Shown in pieces: positions 45,278-55,035 of a DNA stretch of 64,000 nt. Positions within the stretch are counted from its first letter, which is position 1. Every line of letters begins with the position of its first letter. The stretch is taken from the NCBI RefSeq assembly GCF_022919095.1, contig NZ_CP095073.1, positions 3,720,001 to 3,784,000 of the forward strand, in the 5' to 3' direction. Origin of the DNA: Halobacillus salinarum (GTDB lineage Bacteria > Bacillota > Bacilli > Bacillales > Halobacillaceae). The notes beneath the pieces were generated by a model. It saw only the letters and a program-made list of their open reading frames with translations. It was not told the DNA's origin and ran no database searches. The position numbers and the translations under genes were made by a program.

Positions 45278-45631
45278 TGAAACTCACCTTCCTTAAAGGT
45301 TAATAGGAAAACAGGTAAATAACTTACTTATTACCCTATATCCTCCTCTCCTAAAACTACGCTTAAAATTCATTTACGAAGTGATTACAATTATTACAAG
45401 TTGAACAGAAAGTGTTATTCCCCATTATGGGATAAATCATGACGATTATGTAAATTTTTCTTGAAGATTCCAAAAAAAGCCAAGAATTCCTAGGACGTGT
45501 CTCCTAAATAGAGAAGCACTACTTCTTAAGCGTTTTCATAGGAATTAAGATTTAATTTAATCATTGGAGGTTTACATTTATTTCACTAAGTGGAAGGTTC
45601 TTACCATACCAACAAAAAAAGGAGAGTGTGT
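45278..45631. other. divergent intergenic region, rfbA to sodC
   Basis: 354 bases between divergent genes. I see no gene, riboswitch or operator I can name, only AT-rich promoter-like sequence on both sides. Confidence 0.5.
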
Positions 45632-46243
45632 ATGAAGCGCTGGATCTATTTCTCACTACCTTTATTAGTACTTTTACTCGTCGCAGCATGCGGAGATTCA
45701 AGTGGTGAAGGTGAAGGAGACTCTGAGAGTTTGGCCGACGAAGAAAATGCTTCTGAAAATAATGACAGTTCGGGAGAAAAGGAAGCCGGACAGGAAACGC
45801 TCACCGTTCATTTAAAGGATAAAGAGGGAAAAGAGGTCGGGACAGCTGCTCTTGAACAAGAAGACAAAGGTGTACAAATAGATTTAGAAGCTTCAGGATT
45901 GCCAGAAGGAGAACATGGATTTCATATTCATGAAAAAGGCGCTTGTGAACAGCCGGACTTTAAGTCGGCCGGCGGGCATTTTAACCCTGCAGATGTTTCA
46001 CACGGAACGAAATCAGAAGACGGCCCGCATGCCGGTGATCTGAAAAATATTAACGTTGGCGCGGAGGGTTCGATTCAAAAGCAAGTGACAAATGAAAAAG
46101 TTACTTTGAAAAAAGGAGAGAAGAACTCCTTGTTGAAAGAGGGAGGCACAGCCCTCGTCATTCATTCCGGTGCCGATGACTATAAATCGCAGCCTTCTGG
46201 AGATGCAGGTAAACGGATCGCCTGCGGCGTGATTAGTGAATAA
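45632..46243 (+). CDS. sodC: Cu/Zn superoxide dismutase lipoprotein
   Basis: A 203-residue SodC-family protein anchored outside the membrane by a lipobox, LVAAC (Cys about residue 19), followed by a long Glu/Ser/Asp linker (about 20-58). The domain has HGFHIHEKGAC, GGHFNPADVSHG, GPHAGDL, VIHSGADDY and GKRIACGVI, so all Cu and Zn ligands, the Cys pair and the guiding Arg are present. This contrasts with Bacillus subtilis YojM, known to lack copper ligands, and suggests an active enzyme that removes superoxide at the cell surface. ATG at 45632 follows AAAAGGAGAG. Confidence 0.92.
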   Translation: MKRWIYFSLPLLVLLLVAACGDSSGEGEGDSESLADEENASENNDSSGEKEAGQETLTVHLKDKEGKEVGTAALEQEDKGVQIDLEASGLPEGEHGFHIHEKGACEQPDFKSAGGHFNPADVSHGTKSEDGPHAGDLKNINVGAEGSIQKQVTNEKVTLKKGEKNSLLKEGGTALVIHSGADDYKSQPSGDAGKRIACGVISE

Positions 46244-46302
46244 AGGAAAGAGCCGCTTGTTGAAGAGGTCACTAAAGAATGGCTGACTTTTAGCAGGGCA
46301 TA

Positions 46303-46349
46303 AAAAGAAGCCGAATTGAACGTTAAAATCATCCAATTCGGCTTCTTTT
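46303..46349. terminator. bidirectional terminator, sodC/xylB
   Basis: AAAAGAAGCCGAATTG (46303-46318) pairs perfectly with CAATTCGGCTTCTTTT (46334-46349). It lies between the convergent sodC and xylB genes. Confidence 0.9.
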
Positions 46350-46411
46350 ATACGATCGATAAGACGCTCTAAAGGCATCCTCGCTGTTTTGTGCTGAGGA
46401 TGCAGCCTGTA

Positions 46412-47911
46412 TTAAGTTCTAAACGCGGCTAATCCCTTATTTATTTCCTTCGTCTGTGTATAAACCTCTTGATATAAACGATACAGATTTCGGTAAGCAA
46501 CCACATTTTCTGAAACAGGGGAAACGATATCTTTTGGTTCAACAAAAGCTCCGGCACACTCTTCCAGCGTCGAAAACCAGCCGCATCCGCAGGCAGCCAG
46601 CATCGCCGCTCCCATACCAGGTCCCTGTTCGCTTTCAAGGCGGACAACTTGAGCATTAAATATATCAGCCTGGATTTGAAGCCACGTATCATTTTTTGCC
46701 CCGCCTCCTATGGAAACGACCTTATCAATGGTTTTCCCCTGCTCCCTGAAAATTTGTATCGAGTCATTTAAAGAAAATGTGATCCCTTCAACCACTGATC
46801 GAACGAAATCCTTTTTCGTATGGGCGCTGTCCATCCCAATAAAGCTTCCCCTAATGTCTGCATCGGCATGAGGGGTCCGTTCCCCTGCGAGGTAAGGGGT
46901 AAACAAAAGTCCTCCAGCGCCTAATGGCGCAGCATCAAGTTCTTGAAGCAGTTCCTCGTAGCTTTCTTCACTGGCAAATACTTGTTTAAACCAACTCAAG
47001 CTGTACCCCGCAGATAAAGTAACACCCATCGTATAAAAGGCATCCTTTTTTCCGTGGTTAAAGTAATGGACTTTTCCTGAGAAATCGAGATCCGCTGAAT
47101 CTTCATAAGAGAGAACCACTCCGGACGTTCCAATGCTGCACAGTGTTTTTCCTTCAGATAAAATGCCTGCCCCAATGGCGCCGCAGGCATTGTCAGCACC
47201 TCCAGCAAAGACTTTCACATTCTCGGAAAGTCCGGAAACTTGGGCAGCTTCTTCTGTTAACGTCCCAACACAATCCCCTGAATCAACCAGCGGTGGGCAC
47301 AGGTTCACCGGCAGCTCAAAGACATCACAGATTTCGCTGCTCCATTCTTTTTTTGCTGTATCCAGCAGCAAGGTTCCTGCTGCATCGGAATATTCACAGT
47401 TAATCCTGCCTGTCAGCCGGTATCTTAAGTAATCTTTCGGTAAAAGAAAGGTAGAAGCTTCGTTATAAATCTCTCGTTCATTTTCCTTTACCCAGAGCAG
47501 TTTAGGCAGAGTGAAACCTTCTAAGGCCGGGTTTTTGGTAAGCGTAAGCAGACGCTCCTCGCCTAGCTCCTGATAGATTTTCCGGCATTGCTCTGTCGTT
47601 CGTGTATCGTTCCATAGAATCGCATGGCGGAGGACTTCTTGTTGACGGTCCAGAAGTACAAGACCGTGCATTTGTCCGGCAAAACTGATTCCTTCAATAT
47701 CGGCAGGATTCACGTCATGAGATCCAGTCAGTTCTTTAAGTCCTTCTAATGTTTTTTCTACCCATTGCTCAGGGTCCTGCTCACTATATCCGGTTTTTTC
47801 CTGGATGAGTGGATAGGACTTTGAAACTTCTTTTGTAATCCTACCTGCTTGATTAACAAGCAGAACCTTTACTGCACTTGTTCCTAAATCGACTCCAATA
47901 ACATACTTCAA
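46412..47911 (-). CDS. xylB: xylulokinase
   Basis: A 499-residue FGGY-family kinase that phosphorylates D-xylulose to xylulose 5-phosphate. VIGVDLGTSAVKVLLV is the N-terminal phosphate-1 motif, GISFAGQMHGLVLLD and AILWNDTRT bind the sugar, GADNACGAIGAG and SIGTSGVVLSY follow, and SIGGGAKNDTWLQIQADIF is the adenosine motif. It closely matches Bacillus subtilis XylB. TTG at 47911 opens KYVIGVD after GGAAAGGATG; a reading from 47944 adds a sequence not seen in the family. It follows xylA on the same strand. Confidence 0.95.
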   Translation of the reverse strand: MKYVIGVDLGTSAVKVLLVNQAGRITKEVSKSYPLIQEKTGYSEQDPEQWVEKTLEGLKELTGSHDVNPADIEGISFAGQMHGLVLLDRQQEVLRHAILWNDTRTTEQCRKIYQELGEERLLTLTKNPALEGFTLPKLLWVKENEREIYNEASTFLLPKDYLRYRLTGRINCEYSDAAGTLLLDTAKKEWSSEICDVFELPVNLCPPLVDSGDCVGTLTEEAAQVSGLSENVKVFAGGADNACGAIGAGILSEGKTLCSIGTSGVVLSYEDSADLDFSGKVHYFNHGKKDAFYTMGVTLSAGYSLSWFKQVFASEESYEELLQELDAAPLGAGGLLFTPYLAGERTPHADADIRGSFIGMDSAHTKKDFVRSVVEGITFSLNDSIQIFREQGKTIDKVVSIGGGAKNDTWLQIQADIFNAQVVRLESEQGPGMGAAMLAACGCGWFSTLEECAGAFVEPKDIVSPVSENVVAYRNLYRLYQEVYTQTKEINKGLAAFRT

Positions 47912-47981
47912 TCGGATCATCCTTTCCTCGAAAGCAAAGAGCACTCAAAAACGTACTGTTTGAGAGCGCCCCGATCTAGTT

Positions 47982-49316
47982 TTACTTCATGCCTACGGGC
48001 ACGTTTACACTTAATAAATAGTGGTTGATCACAGATTTCAGCCATTCTAACCGGCCGGATTGGTTTTCAATTTCACCTAATTGAAGCGCATGTTCTTCTA
48101 ATGAGTGGAAATTCGTTTTCCCGTCGACTATTTGTTTCCCGATACCTTGGGTAAAGCTGCTGTAACGATTGTCTATAAAATCATCAAACACCCGGTCTTC
48201 AATTAATTTGTGAGCCACTTTTAATCCGATAGCAAAGCTGTCCATCCCGGCGATATGAGCGTATAACAAATCATCCGGTTTAAAAGAACCTCTGCGGACT
48301 TTAGCGTCAAAATTCAATCCGCCTTTTCCTAATCCGCCATTTTTCAAAATTTCATACATTGCTAGAGTCGTAGAGTACAAGTCTGTCGGGAATTCATCCG
48401 TATCCCAGCCCAGGAGTGTATCCCCCTGATTCGCGTCTACGGAGCCAAGCATTCCGTTCACCCGCGCGTAGCGAAGTTCGTGTTCAAACGTATGTCCTGC
48501 CAAAGTGGCGTGATTGGCTTCGATATTGAATTTAAAATGATCAGCCAAGTCGTATCTCTCGAGAAAAGCAAGCCCGCTGGCCACATCAAAATCATATTGA
48601 TGCTTCGTTGGTTCCTTCGGTTTGGGTTCGATAAGAAATTGTCCCGTAAAGTCAATTTCCTTGGCGTAATCAAGAGCCATATGGTAAAAACGGCCGAGAT
48701 TATCAAGTTCAAGTTTAAGATCAGTATTCAAGAGAGTTTCATAGCCTTCGCGTCCACCCCAGAATACATAGTTTTCGCCACCAAGTTCCTTGCCTACTTC
48801 AAGACCCTTCTTCACTTTCGCCGCCGCATAAGCATAGACATCAGCATTATTTGAGGAAGCTGCTCCATGCACAAACCGAGGATGAGTAAACATATTTGCT
48901 GTATTCCATAACAGCTTTGTTTTACTCGTTTTCATGTAATCTTTGATCATAGAAACGATTTCATCGATGTTGCGGTTGGATTCAGCGAGCGTATTTCCTT
49001 CAGGAGCAATGTCAACGTCGTGAAAGCAGAAGAAAGGAACGTTAAGCTTCTCAAACAATTCAAAAGCTGCTTCAACACGGGCTTTGGCCAAATCCATACC
49101 TGTTAAATGGTCCCATGGTCTTTCCATAGTCCCGACCCCAAATGGATCAGATCCATTTTCTGTAAACGTATGCCAGTAAGCGACTGAAAAGCGCAGGTGG
49201 TCCTCCATTGTCTTGCCCCCGATTTTTTCGGTGGCATCATAATGCTTATAAGCAAAAGGATTCGTAGCATTTGCCCCTTCATACTTCACTGCACTTACTT
49301 CATTAAAATAACTCAT
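47982..49316 (-). CDS. xylA: xylose isomerase
   Basis: A 444-residue class II xylose isomerase converting D-xylose to D-xylulose. [13 protein letters not shown] holds the active-site His-Asp, the metal ligands sit in [18 protein letters not shown] and [20 protein letters not shown], and [20 protein letters not shown] follows. The long N-terminal part ([20 protein letters not shown]) marks class II. ATG follows AAGGAGGAAT. Divergent from xylR, with a perfect cre about 175 bases upstream and XylR-like repeats further up. Confidence 0.97.
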   Translation of the reverse strand: MSYFNEVSAVKYEGANATNPFAYKHYDATEKIGGKTMEDHLRFSVAYWHTFTENGSDPFGVGTMERPWDHLTGMDLAKARVEAAFELFEKLNVPFFCFHDVDIAPEGNTLAESNRNIDEIVSMIKDYMKTSKTKLLWNTANMFTHPRFVHGAASSNNADVYAYAAAKVKKGLEVGKELGGENYVFWGGREGYETLLNTDLKLELDNLGRFYHMALDYAKEIDFTGQFLIEPKPKEPTKHQYDFDVASGLAFLERYDLADHFKFNIEANHATLAGHTFEHELRYARVNGMLGSVDANQGDTLLGWDTDEFPTDLYSTTLAMYEILKNGGLGKGGLNFDAKVRRGSFKPDDLLYAHIAGMDSFAIGLKVAHKLIEDRVFDDFIDNRYSSFTQGIGKQIVDGKTNFHSLEEHALQLGEIENQSGRLEWLKSVINHYLLSVNVPVGMK

Positions 49317-49488
49317 TTTTATTCCTCCTTAAGAAAAATAATCAGGGATCTTTTGCTTTGAAAAGGGTACCTGCTCATGGAAGCCTTCACAAGTATTCTT
49401 CAAAGTATGTAAAGAATTGCCGATACCATACACAGGGAACGGGTCTGATCAAGAACTGCGTAAATGAAACGGAAACACCCCTGCCGTT

Positions 49489-49503
49489 TGACAGCGCTTT
49501 CAA
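49489..49503. promoter_or_regulatory. cre site upstream of xylA
   Basis: On the minus strand TTGAAAGCGCTGTCA matches WTGNAANCGNWNNCW at every position. CcpA repression of xylA is established in related bacilli. Confidence 0.75.
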
Positions 49504-49586
49504 ATACACCTGCTTCCTCCCTGGCTGAATCGTCCCAAAACAGGCTCAAGTCATTCATTGCTTGTAGTCTCGATTATATCATTGCT

Positions 49587-49619
49587 AACCTTTGTTTGTC
49601 TAATTAATGAACAAAGTTT
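49587..49619. promoter_or_regulatory. candidate XylR operator
   Basis: AACCTTTGTT (49587-49596) and AACAAAGTTT (49610-49619) form an inverted repeat with one mismatch and a 13-base spacer. It overlaps the apparent xylR promoter. The arms recall the AGTTTGTT/AACAAACT half-sites of Bacillus XylR but with a longer spacer. Confidence 0.55.
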
Positions 49620-49699
49620 ATAATGAAATTATTACAAAAGCCTTTTCGAATATATGAAGTTCATCATTACAAAGTTTATAATAAAAGGAGATTAGTCAA

Positions 49700-50902
49700 A
49701 TGATGAGGAGAGAAACACAAATGCCAGAAACGGGCAACCAGAAATTAGTAAAGAAAATTAACAAATCGATCGTACTGAAAATGATTCGTAACCACGCCCC
49801 TATTTCAAGAGCAGCGATCTCGCAAAAATCCGGACTAAATCGCGGGACGGTATCTTCGTTAGTAAGTGAATTAATTGAAGAAAAGCTGATCAGTGAATCG
49901 GGAATGGGAAAGTCAAGAGGTGGAAGAAAGCCAGTTATTCTGCTCTTTAACCAATTTGCCGGCTATTCCATCGGTATCGACTTAGGTGTGAATTACTTGT
50001 TGGGCGTGCTTACAGACTTGAAAGGAAAGATAGTCGAAGAACGAAAAATAACGATCCATAACCTTTCCCAGAAAGACATTATCGCTCACATAAAAGATAT
50101 GATCTACCAATTAAGAGAAGCAGCTCCCAGCAGTCCTAACGGTATTGTAGGTATAGGCATCGGCGTCCCAGGCATCGTAGACCATGATGGGGATATTTTG
50201 CTCGCACCGAACTTAATGTGGGACCACGTCCCTTTGAAAAAAATTCTTGAAGAAGAATTTTCGATCCCGATTCTTATCGAAAACGAGGCAAATGCCGGCG
50301 CTTATGGAGAAAAGCTATATGGATGTGGTCAGGAACACGAAAATTTGATCTACATCAGTGCGGGGATCGGAATCGGTGCCGGGCTTATTTTAAACGATGA
50401 GCTGTACCGTGGTTTAAAAGGATATTCTGGTGAAGTTGGCCATATGGTGATCGATGTCGAAGGCAGACAGTGCCGCTGCGGACGCCAAGGCTGCTGGGAA
50501 CTCTATGCTTCTGAGCAGGCGATTCTCAGGGAAGCTGAGTCCCTTGGTTTAAAGGACACAAACGGCTCCCTTTCCTTAGAGGCGCTCATCCAAATGGCGG
50601 AAGAAGGAAACCAGTACGTGATTGATTTATTTAAAAAAGCCGGTAAATATCTGGCTGTCGGCATTTTAAACATGATTAACACCTTTAACCCGGAACAGGT
50701 AATCATCGGTAACCGGCTCACTATGGCAGAAAAGTGGTTAAAACCTGTCATTCAGGATACGATGCTGTCCCAATCCAAGGAATTTAATCAGGAGGGCATC
50801 AACTTGTCCTTTTCCCAATTGGCAACCCATTCTTCTCCGCTTGGAATGGCAGCTTTTATTACAGAACAATTCTTGGAAAGCGGAATTGCCCAGATGTATT
50901 AA
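49700..50902 (+). CDS. xylR: xylose-responsive ROK-family repressor
   Basis: A 400-residue ROK repressor. The N-terminal winged helix (about residues 20-75) includes NHAPISRAAISQKSGLNRGTV. The ROK domain has SIGIDLGVNYLLGVLTD, GIGIGVPGIVDHDG, LIENEANAGAYGEKLYGCG and the zinc motif CRCGRQGCWELYAS. Divergent from xylA, it is the expected repressor of xylAB and, by its similar operator, perhaps of the xylo-oligosaccharide operon. ATG at 49700 follows AAAGGAG. Ends at a strong terminator. Confidence 0.92.
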   Translation: MMRRETQMPETGNQKLVKKINKSIVLKMIRNHAPISRAAISQKSGLNRGTVSSLVSELIEEKLISESGMGKSRGGRKPVILLFNQFAGYSIGIDLGVNYLLGVLTDLKGKIVEERKITIHNLSQKDIIAHIKDMIYQLREAAPSSPNGIVGIGIGVPGIVDHDGDILLAPNLMWDHVPLKKILEEEFSIPILIENEANAGAYGEKLYGCGQEHENLIYISAGIGIGAGLILNDELYRGLKGYSGEVGHMVIDVEGRQCRCGRQGCWELYASEQAILREAESLGLKDTNGSLSLEALIQMAEEGNQYVIDLFKKAGKYLAVGILNMINTFNPEQVIIGNRLTMAEKWLKPVIQDTMLSQSKEFNQEGINLSFSQLATHSSPLGMAAFITEQFLESGIAQMY

Positions 50903-50986
50903 CTTCCAAAAAGGGTTGGACATGATCCTTTGCGGAAAGAGAAGTCTTCTATCAGAGCAGATATTCTCCCACTTTAAAACTACCTA

Positions 50987-51043
50987 AAAAATCCGAATGA
51001 GGGTGAAATCTTATCGTAATAAGTTCACCTTCATTCGGATTTT
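50987..51043 (+). terminator. terminator after xylR
   Basis: AAAATCCGAATGA and GGTGAA pair with TTCACC and TCATTCGGATTTT around a loop, giving a long stem with one bulge and a T-run. Confidence 0.8.
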
Positions 51044-51133
51044 ATAATGGATAAAATTCTTTTGTCCCGGTGCATTTTTGGATCCTCACCTTCAAGTAAA
51101 AGAAATGGCAGCTTGTACTCTTCCCAGCACCTT

Positions 51134-51176
51134 TTAAAAAGGCTTGCGGAAGAACCCATAAGAATTCTCCGCAAGC
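51134..51176 (-). terminator. terminator after aldehyde dehydrogenase gene
   Basis: GCTTGCGGA (51142-51150) pairs with TCCGCAAGC (51167-51175); on the minus strand the stem runs into CTTTTTAAAAGG. Confidence 0.75.
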
Positions 51177-51190
51177 TGAAAGTCAGGAAC

Positions 51191-52651
51191 TTATCCTTTT
51201 ACAAAAACCGTTTTCATCGTAGTAAAGAATTCTTTTGCCGCCTGTCCCTGTTCTCTTGAATAAGAGCTGGACGCTTTCATCCCGCCAAATGGTGCCTGTA
51301 ATTCCACCCCGGCAGTTTCTGAATTGATGCGGACTAACCCGGCGTCGATATCATCGATAAACGATAAGATATGATCAATATTTTTAGAGAAAATGGAAGC
51401 ACTCAGTCCAAAGTCCACATCATTTGCTAAGTCAATGGCCTCCTCAACCGTGTCTACTTTCATCAGAGCAAGCACGGGACCAAAGATTTCTTCTTGAGCG
51501 ATCTTCATATTCGTACTGACATGATCGAAAATAGCAGGCTCAAGATAATATCCCCCATCCTCATCATTGATCGGGCGTCCTCCAAAAATTAATTCCGCCC
51601 CTTCTTCCTGACCGATCTTAATATATTCCTGGACACTTTCATACTGACCCTTGGAAGCACAAGGACCCATCCAAGTATTCTCATTCAGCCCATCACCAAC
51701 GGTAATCTCTTCTACTTTAGCGATCAGTTTCTGCTTGAATTTTTCATAGATGCCTGCCTGGACGATCACCCGGCTGCTGCACGTACATTTCTGGCCGGTT
51801 GACTTTAATCCTCCGCTGATCGCTGCATCTACAGCTAAATCGATATCACAGTCATCTGCTACGATGAGCGGATTCTTGCCGCCCATTTCCAGCTGGTATT
51901 TTCCACCTCGTGCAGCAACTGTTTTTCCAATATGCTGACCGGTTGAATTCGATCCCGTAAACGTTACAGCCGTTATCTGTTCATTTTCTGCAATCCTTTG
52001 TCCGATGACGGAACCTTTGCCTGTTACCAGGTTAATCACACCTTCAGGAAATCCTGCTTTATCAAAGCACTCGATTACTTTGGCTGCCGTAACCGCAGCC
52101 TCTGTAGCTGGCTTTAACACAACTGCATTCCCATAGATTAAAGCAGGAGCTGATTTCCAGAGCGGAATGGCTACAGGGAAGTTCCACGGCGTGATCACTC
52201 CGACAACTCCAAGTGGAACCCGTTTACTGAACATGAGCGCTGAACTGTCTGTGGAAGGGATCACATCCCCTTCAGACCTCATTCCTTCGCCAGCGTAATA
52301 TCGAAGAATCGCGACACCACGCGCCGTTTCTCCTTTTGCTTCCGGCAGTGTTTTTCCCATTTCTCTAGTCATTGTCTCTGCGATATCTTCTAAGTTCTGT
52401 TCCAATATGTCTGCGACTTTAAACAAGTAATTGCCACGTTCCGCACCAGTCATCTTCTTCCATTTCTTTTGCCCTGCTTCTGCCGCCTGAACGGCATTAT
52501 CCAAATCCTGCTTCGTGGAGCTTTGGATTTTTCCTACCACTTCGTTCGGCTTGGCCGGGTTATTACTTTCCGTGACTTCATTGGAAGAAGATTCACTCCA
52601 TTTTCCATTGATGTAGTTTAAGAATGTACGAGTTTCCATAGTCGTTTTCAT
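51191..52651 (-). CDS. 2-ketoglutarate-semialdehyde dehydrogenase (probable, YcbD-like)
   Basis: A 486-residue NAD(P)-dependent aldehyde dehydrogenase. [10 protein letters not shown] binds the cofactor, [12 protein letters not shown] follows, the general base Glu is near residue 255 (LEMGGKNP) and the catalytic Cys near 289 (GQKCTCSS). The sequence resembles Bacillus subtilis YcbD, which oxidises 2-ketoglutarate semialdehyde in glucarate use. The next gene upstream encodes an FAH-family enzyme that could make this substrate from a 2-keto-3-deoxypentonate, so the pair looks like the last two steps of the Weimberg pathway. ATG follows AGGAGGT. 27 bases after the FAH gene, then a terminator. Confidence 0.82.
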   Translation of the reverse strand: MKTTMETRTFLNYINGKWSESSSNEVTESNNPAKPNEVVGKIQSSTKQDLDNAVQAAEAGQKKWKKMTGAERGNYLFKVADILEQNLEDIAETMTREMGKTLPEAKGETARGVAILRYYAGEGMRSEGDVIPSTDSSALMFSKRVPLGVVGVITPWNFPVAIPLWKSAPALIYGNAVVLKPATEAAVTAAKVIECFDKAGFPEGVINLVTGKGSVIGQRIAENEQITAVTFTGSNSTGQHIGKTVAARGGKYQLEMGGKNPLIVADDCDIDLAVDAAISGGLKSTGQKCTCSSRVIVQAGIYEKFKQKLIAKVEEITVGDGLNENTWMGPCASKGQYESVQEYIKIGQEEGAELIFGGRPINDEDGGYYLEPAIFDHVSTNMKIAQEEIFGPVLALMKVDTVEEAIDLANDVDFGLSASIFSKNIDHILSFIDDIDAGLVRINSETAGVELQAPFGGMKASSSYSREQGQAAKEFFTTMKTVFVKG

Positions 52652-52678
52652 AAGAATACCTCCTAAATAGAATTGGGA

Positions 52679-53587
52679 TTACAAAATAGCTGTTTTATCC
52701 TGAATGACTAGTTTTTCAACTGGGTTACTCAGTGTCCCTACCTCAGGAATCGTAATTTCAATCAAATCTCCATCAGCAAGTGTAAAGTCATTGGCCGGAA
52801 TAATGCACGTCCCCGTAAACAGGACCGTTCCATCAAATAATTCATTGTCTCGTTTTAAATATTCGACTAACTCTTCATATTTCCTTTTCAGCTGGGAAGT
52901 ACTCGCACTTTCTTCAAAGATCTTCTCCCCGCCCCGGCTGATTTTACACGTTATCGTCAGGTCATAAGGATTTTCAACAGTCTCGGCTAACCGAATGGCC
53001 GGTCCAAAAGAGCAGGAGTGCTTCCAAATTTTCGCTTGTGGTAAATACAGAGGATTTTCCCCCTCGATATCACGGCTGCTCATGTCATTGCCAACAGTAT
53101 ATCCGACGACTCGGCCATGTTTATTTAAGACTAGACCAAGTTCAGGTTCTGGGATCTGCCAATCAGAATCGTTCCTTAAATACACCGGTTTATCTGGTCC
53201 AATCGTTCTGCGCCCAGTTGATTTCAAGAAAATTTCCGGCCGTTCTGCATCATAAACTTTGTCATAGTAAGAGTCGCTGACTTCCTCCTTCCCTTCATAA
53301 GCTTCATAATTTCTTGCGTTCTTACTTTTGAGATACGTTACTCCTGATGCCCAAACTTCATAAGCATCTAGCGGAAGCATTAATTGGAGATCGGCAGGTT
53401 TTTGTTGAATAGGCTTTGCATCTTCAATTGCCTTCTTCACAATCGACAGGCAAGTTTCTGCATGTTTTTCAGCCTCTTCAATGATGTGGAGAAAATCCTC
53501 ATAAGGGAGAGGATAAATCGATCCATCCTCTTTCACTGCTGCTAATTGATTAGAATCATCTTTGGTTTTAAACTTGATAATCTTCAT
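52679..53587 (-). CDS. FAH-family 2-keto-3-deoxypentonate dehydratase (probable)
   Basis: A 302-residue fumarylacetoacetate-hydrolase-fold protein. EVWASGVTYLKSKNAR, PEIFLKSTGRRTIGPD, WQIPEPELGLVLNKHG (metal Glu ligands) and VGYTVGNDMSSRDIEGENPLYLPQAKIW are the family core. Close relatives such as Caulobacter XylX and haloarchaeal enzymes dehydrate 2-keto-3-deoxyxylonate to 2-ketoglutarate semialdehyde. The downstream aldehyde dehydrogenase fits that role. ATG at 53587 (MKIIKFKTKDD) follows AGGTGGAAG; the reading from 53659 crosses the operator. A near-palindrome at 53612 lies just upstream. Confidence 0.75.
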   Translation of the reverse strand: MKIIKFKTKDDSNQLAAVKEDGSIYPLPYEDFLHIIEEAEKHAETCLSIVKKAIEDAKPIQQKPADLQLMLPLDAYEVWASGVTYLKSKNARNYEAYEGKEEVSDSYYDKVYDAERPEIFLKSTGRRTIGPDKPVYLRNDSDWQIPEPELGLVLNKHGRVVGYTVGNDMSSRDIEGENPLYLPQAKIWKHSCSFGPAIRLAETVENPYDLTITCKISRGGEKIFEESASTSQLKRKYEELVEYLKRDNELFDGTVLFTGTCIIPANDFTLADGDLIEITIPEVGTLSNPVEKLVIQDKTAIL

Positions 53588-53611
53588 GGCTTCCACCTTT
53601 CGTTTTATAAT

Positions 53612-53630
53612 ATAAAACTCCGTTCTCATA
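53612..53630. promoter_or_regulatory. candidate IclR-type operator before FAH gene
   Basis: TATAAAACTCCGTTCTCAT shares TATAAAACT-n-nGTT with the palindrome at 29496 and lies 25-43 bases upstream of the FAH start, where a repressor would block transcription. Confidence 0.5.
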
Positions 53631-53846
53631 TATAGGCAAAAAACATCTACTTCACTCAAAGGTGAAAGTAGACAGAAAACTTATGACCCGCGCAGCAATC
53701 TATCATTCTTCCAAAATTGATACGCTTTCATAAGTAAGGAAGCATTAGTTACAATATATAGCCAGATTCGTAGACAGTCAAGTAAGATTATTCTGAAAAT
53801 AGAAGGAATATCTGCACTTTGCTCTCTTTGCTTGCTTCTCAGCTTT

Positions 53847-55003
53847 CTAAAGGGAAACTTGCTCCCACTTTTTACTACTTGCAGATTTTTCTATCGCATC
53901 CATAATGGATTGGTTGATGAGTCCATCTTTGAAATTTGGTTCCGGTTGCTTTTGATCCCGGACCCCCATCAGGAATTCACGCATAAGATGAATGAACGTA
54001 TGTTCATAGCCGATAATATGCCCTGGTGGCCAATAAGCTCCTGCATACGGGTGCTCCTCTTCTGTACAATTAATCGTGCGAAATCCTTGAAGTCCAGCTG
54101 GGTCATCCGTTAAATAAACCTCAAGCTCGTTCATTCTCTCCATATCCCAGCGGATGGAACCTTTTTCCCCATTGATTTCGAATTTATTTTTATTTCGATT
54201 GCCCCGGCCATTCTCGTCGCCTCAAATATTCCCATCGCCCCATTTTCAAACCTCGCGAGAAAAGCAGACGCGTCATCGACGGTAACTTCGCCATACTGCT
54301 CGTTGCTGGTGTCACCTTTTAAGCCGCTTTCAGCATCCGGAATCGGACGTTGCTTAATAAAAGTATGCAGCATCGCACTTAATTCTGTGATTTCCCCGAC
54401 GAGAAATCTCGCTAAGTCCACACTATGAACACCAATATCTCCGAGTGCCCCGCTTCCGGACACTTCTTTTTTCAAACGCCAGACAAGCGGAAAGGAAGGA
54501 TCAAGAATGAAATCCTGCAAGTAATGAGCGCGAACGTGGTAGATTTCCCCGAGCTTCCCTTCTTTGATCAACTGATGTGCGTATTGAACAGCCGGAGCAA
54601 AACGGTAATTATGACAGATCATATGGACAATTTCGTTTTTCTGAACTGCCTCATACATCCTACGGGCATCCTCCACGTTAAGCGCCAACGGCTTCTCTGA
54701 AATGATATGCTTGCCGGCTTCAGCGGCGGCAATGGCGATTTCTGCATGAGTATAATTCGGCGTTGCAATATCAATTACATCGATATCTTCACGTTCAATC
54801 AGTCTGCGCCAATCCGTTTCAACACTTTCCCATCCCATTTCCTCTGCAGCTTTCTTTACAGAGGTTTTGTCTCTGCCTGCAAGTGCCCGCAGTCTTGGTG
54901 TAGGACTTTCAGGAAAATAAAAAGGCAGATCACGGTAAGCATGACTATGCATTTTTCCCATGAATTTGTAACCGATCATTCCAATATTTATAAAATCGCT
55001 CAC
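53847..55003 (-). pseudogene. Gfo/Idh/MocA-family oxidoreductase, one apparent frameshift
   Basis: Two ORFs (54131-55003 and 53847-54143) form one protein of about 385 residues. The N-terminal Rossmann part opens [20 protein letters not shown], with [20 protein letters not shown] and [14 protein letters not shown]. One extra G in the GGGG run near 54212 restores [14 protein letters not shown] and reads on to the C-terminal YEHTFIHLMREFL segment. It likely oxidises a sugar or glycoside with NAD(P); substrate unknown. GTG start at 55003 follows GGGAGGAAGG. Last gene of the xylo-oligosaccharide operon. Confidence 0.78.
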
Positions 55004-55035
55004 GAGGCCTTCCTCCCTTGTTAATCGACCGGTTA

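Larger units (their letters stand above)
49317..49699. other. divergent xylA-xylR control region
   Basis: 383 gene-free bases holding a perfect cre site (49489-49503), a 10-base-arm inverted repeat (49587-49619), a 14-base direct repeat (49611-49624 and 49669-49682), and a plausible sigma-A promoter toward xylR (TTGTCT 49596-49601, 17-base spacer, TATAAT 49619-49624). Confidence 0.65.

Noticed and set aside
53714-53732. cre-like ATGAAAGCGTATCAA (minus strand) downstream of the Gfo/Idh gene region
   Set aside because: The 3-prime CA is one base out of register with the cre consensus.
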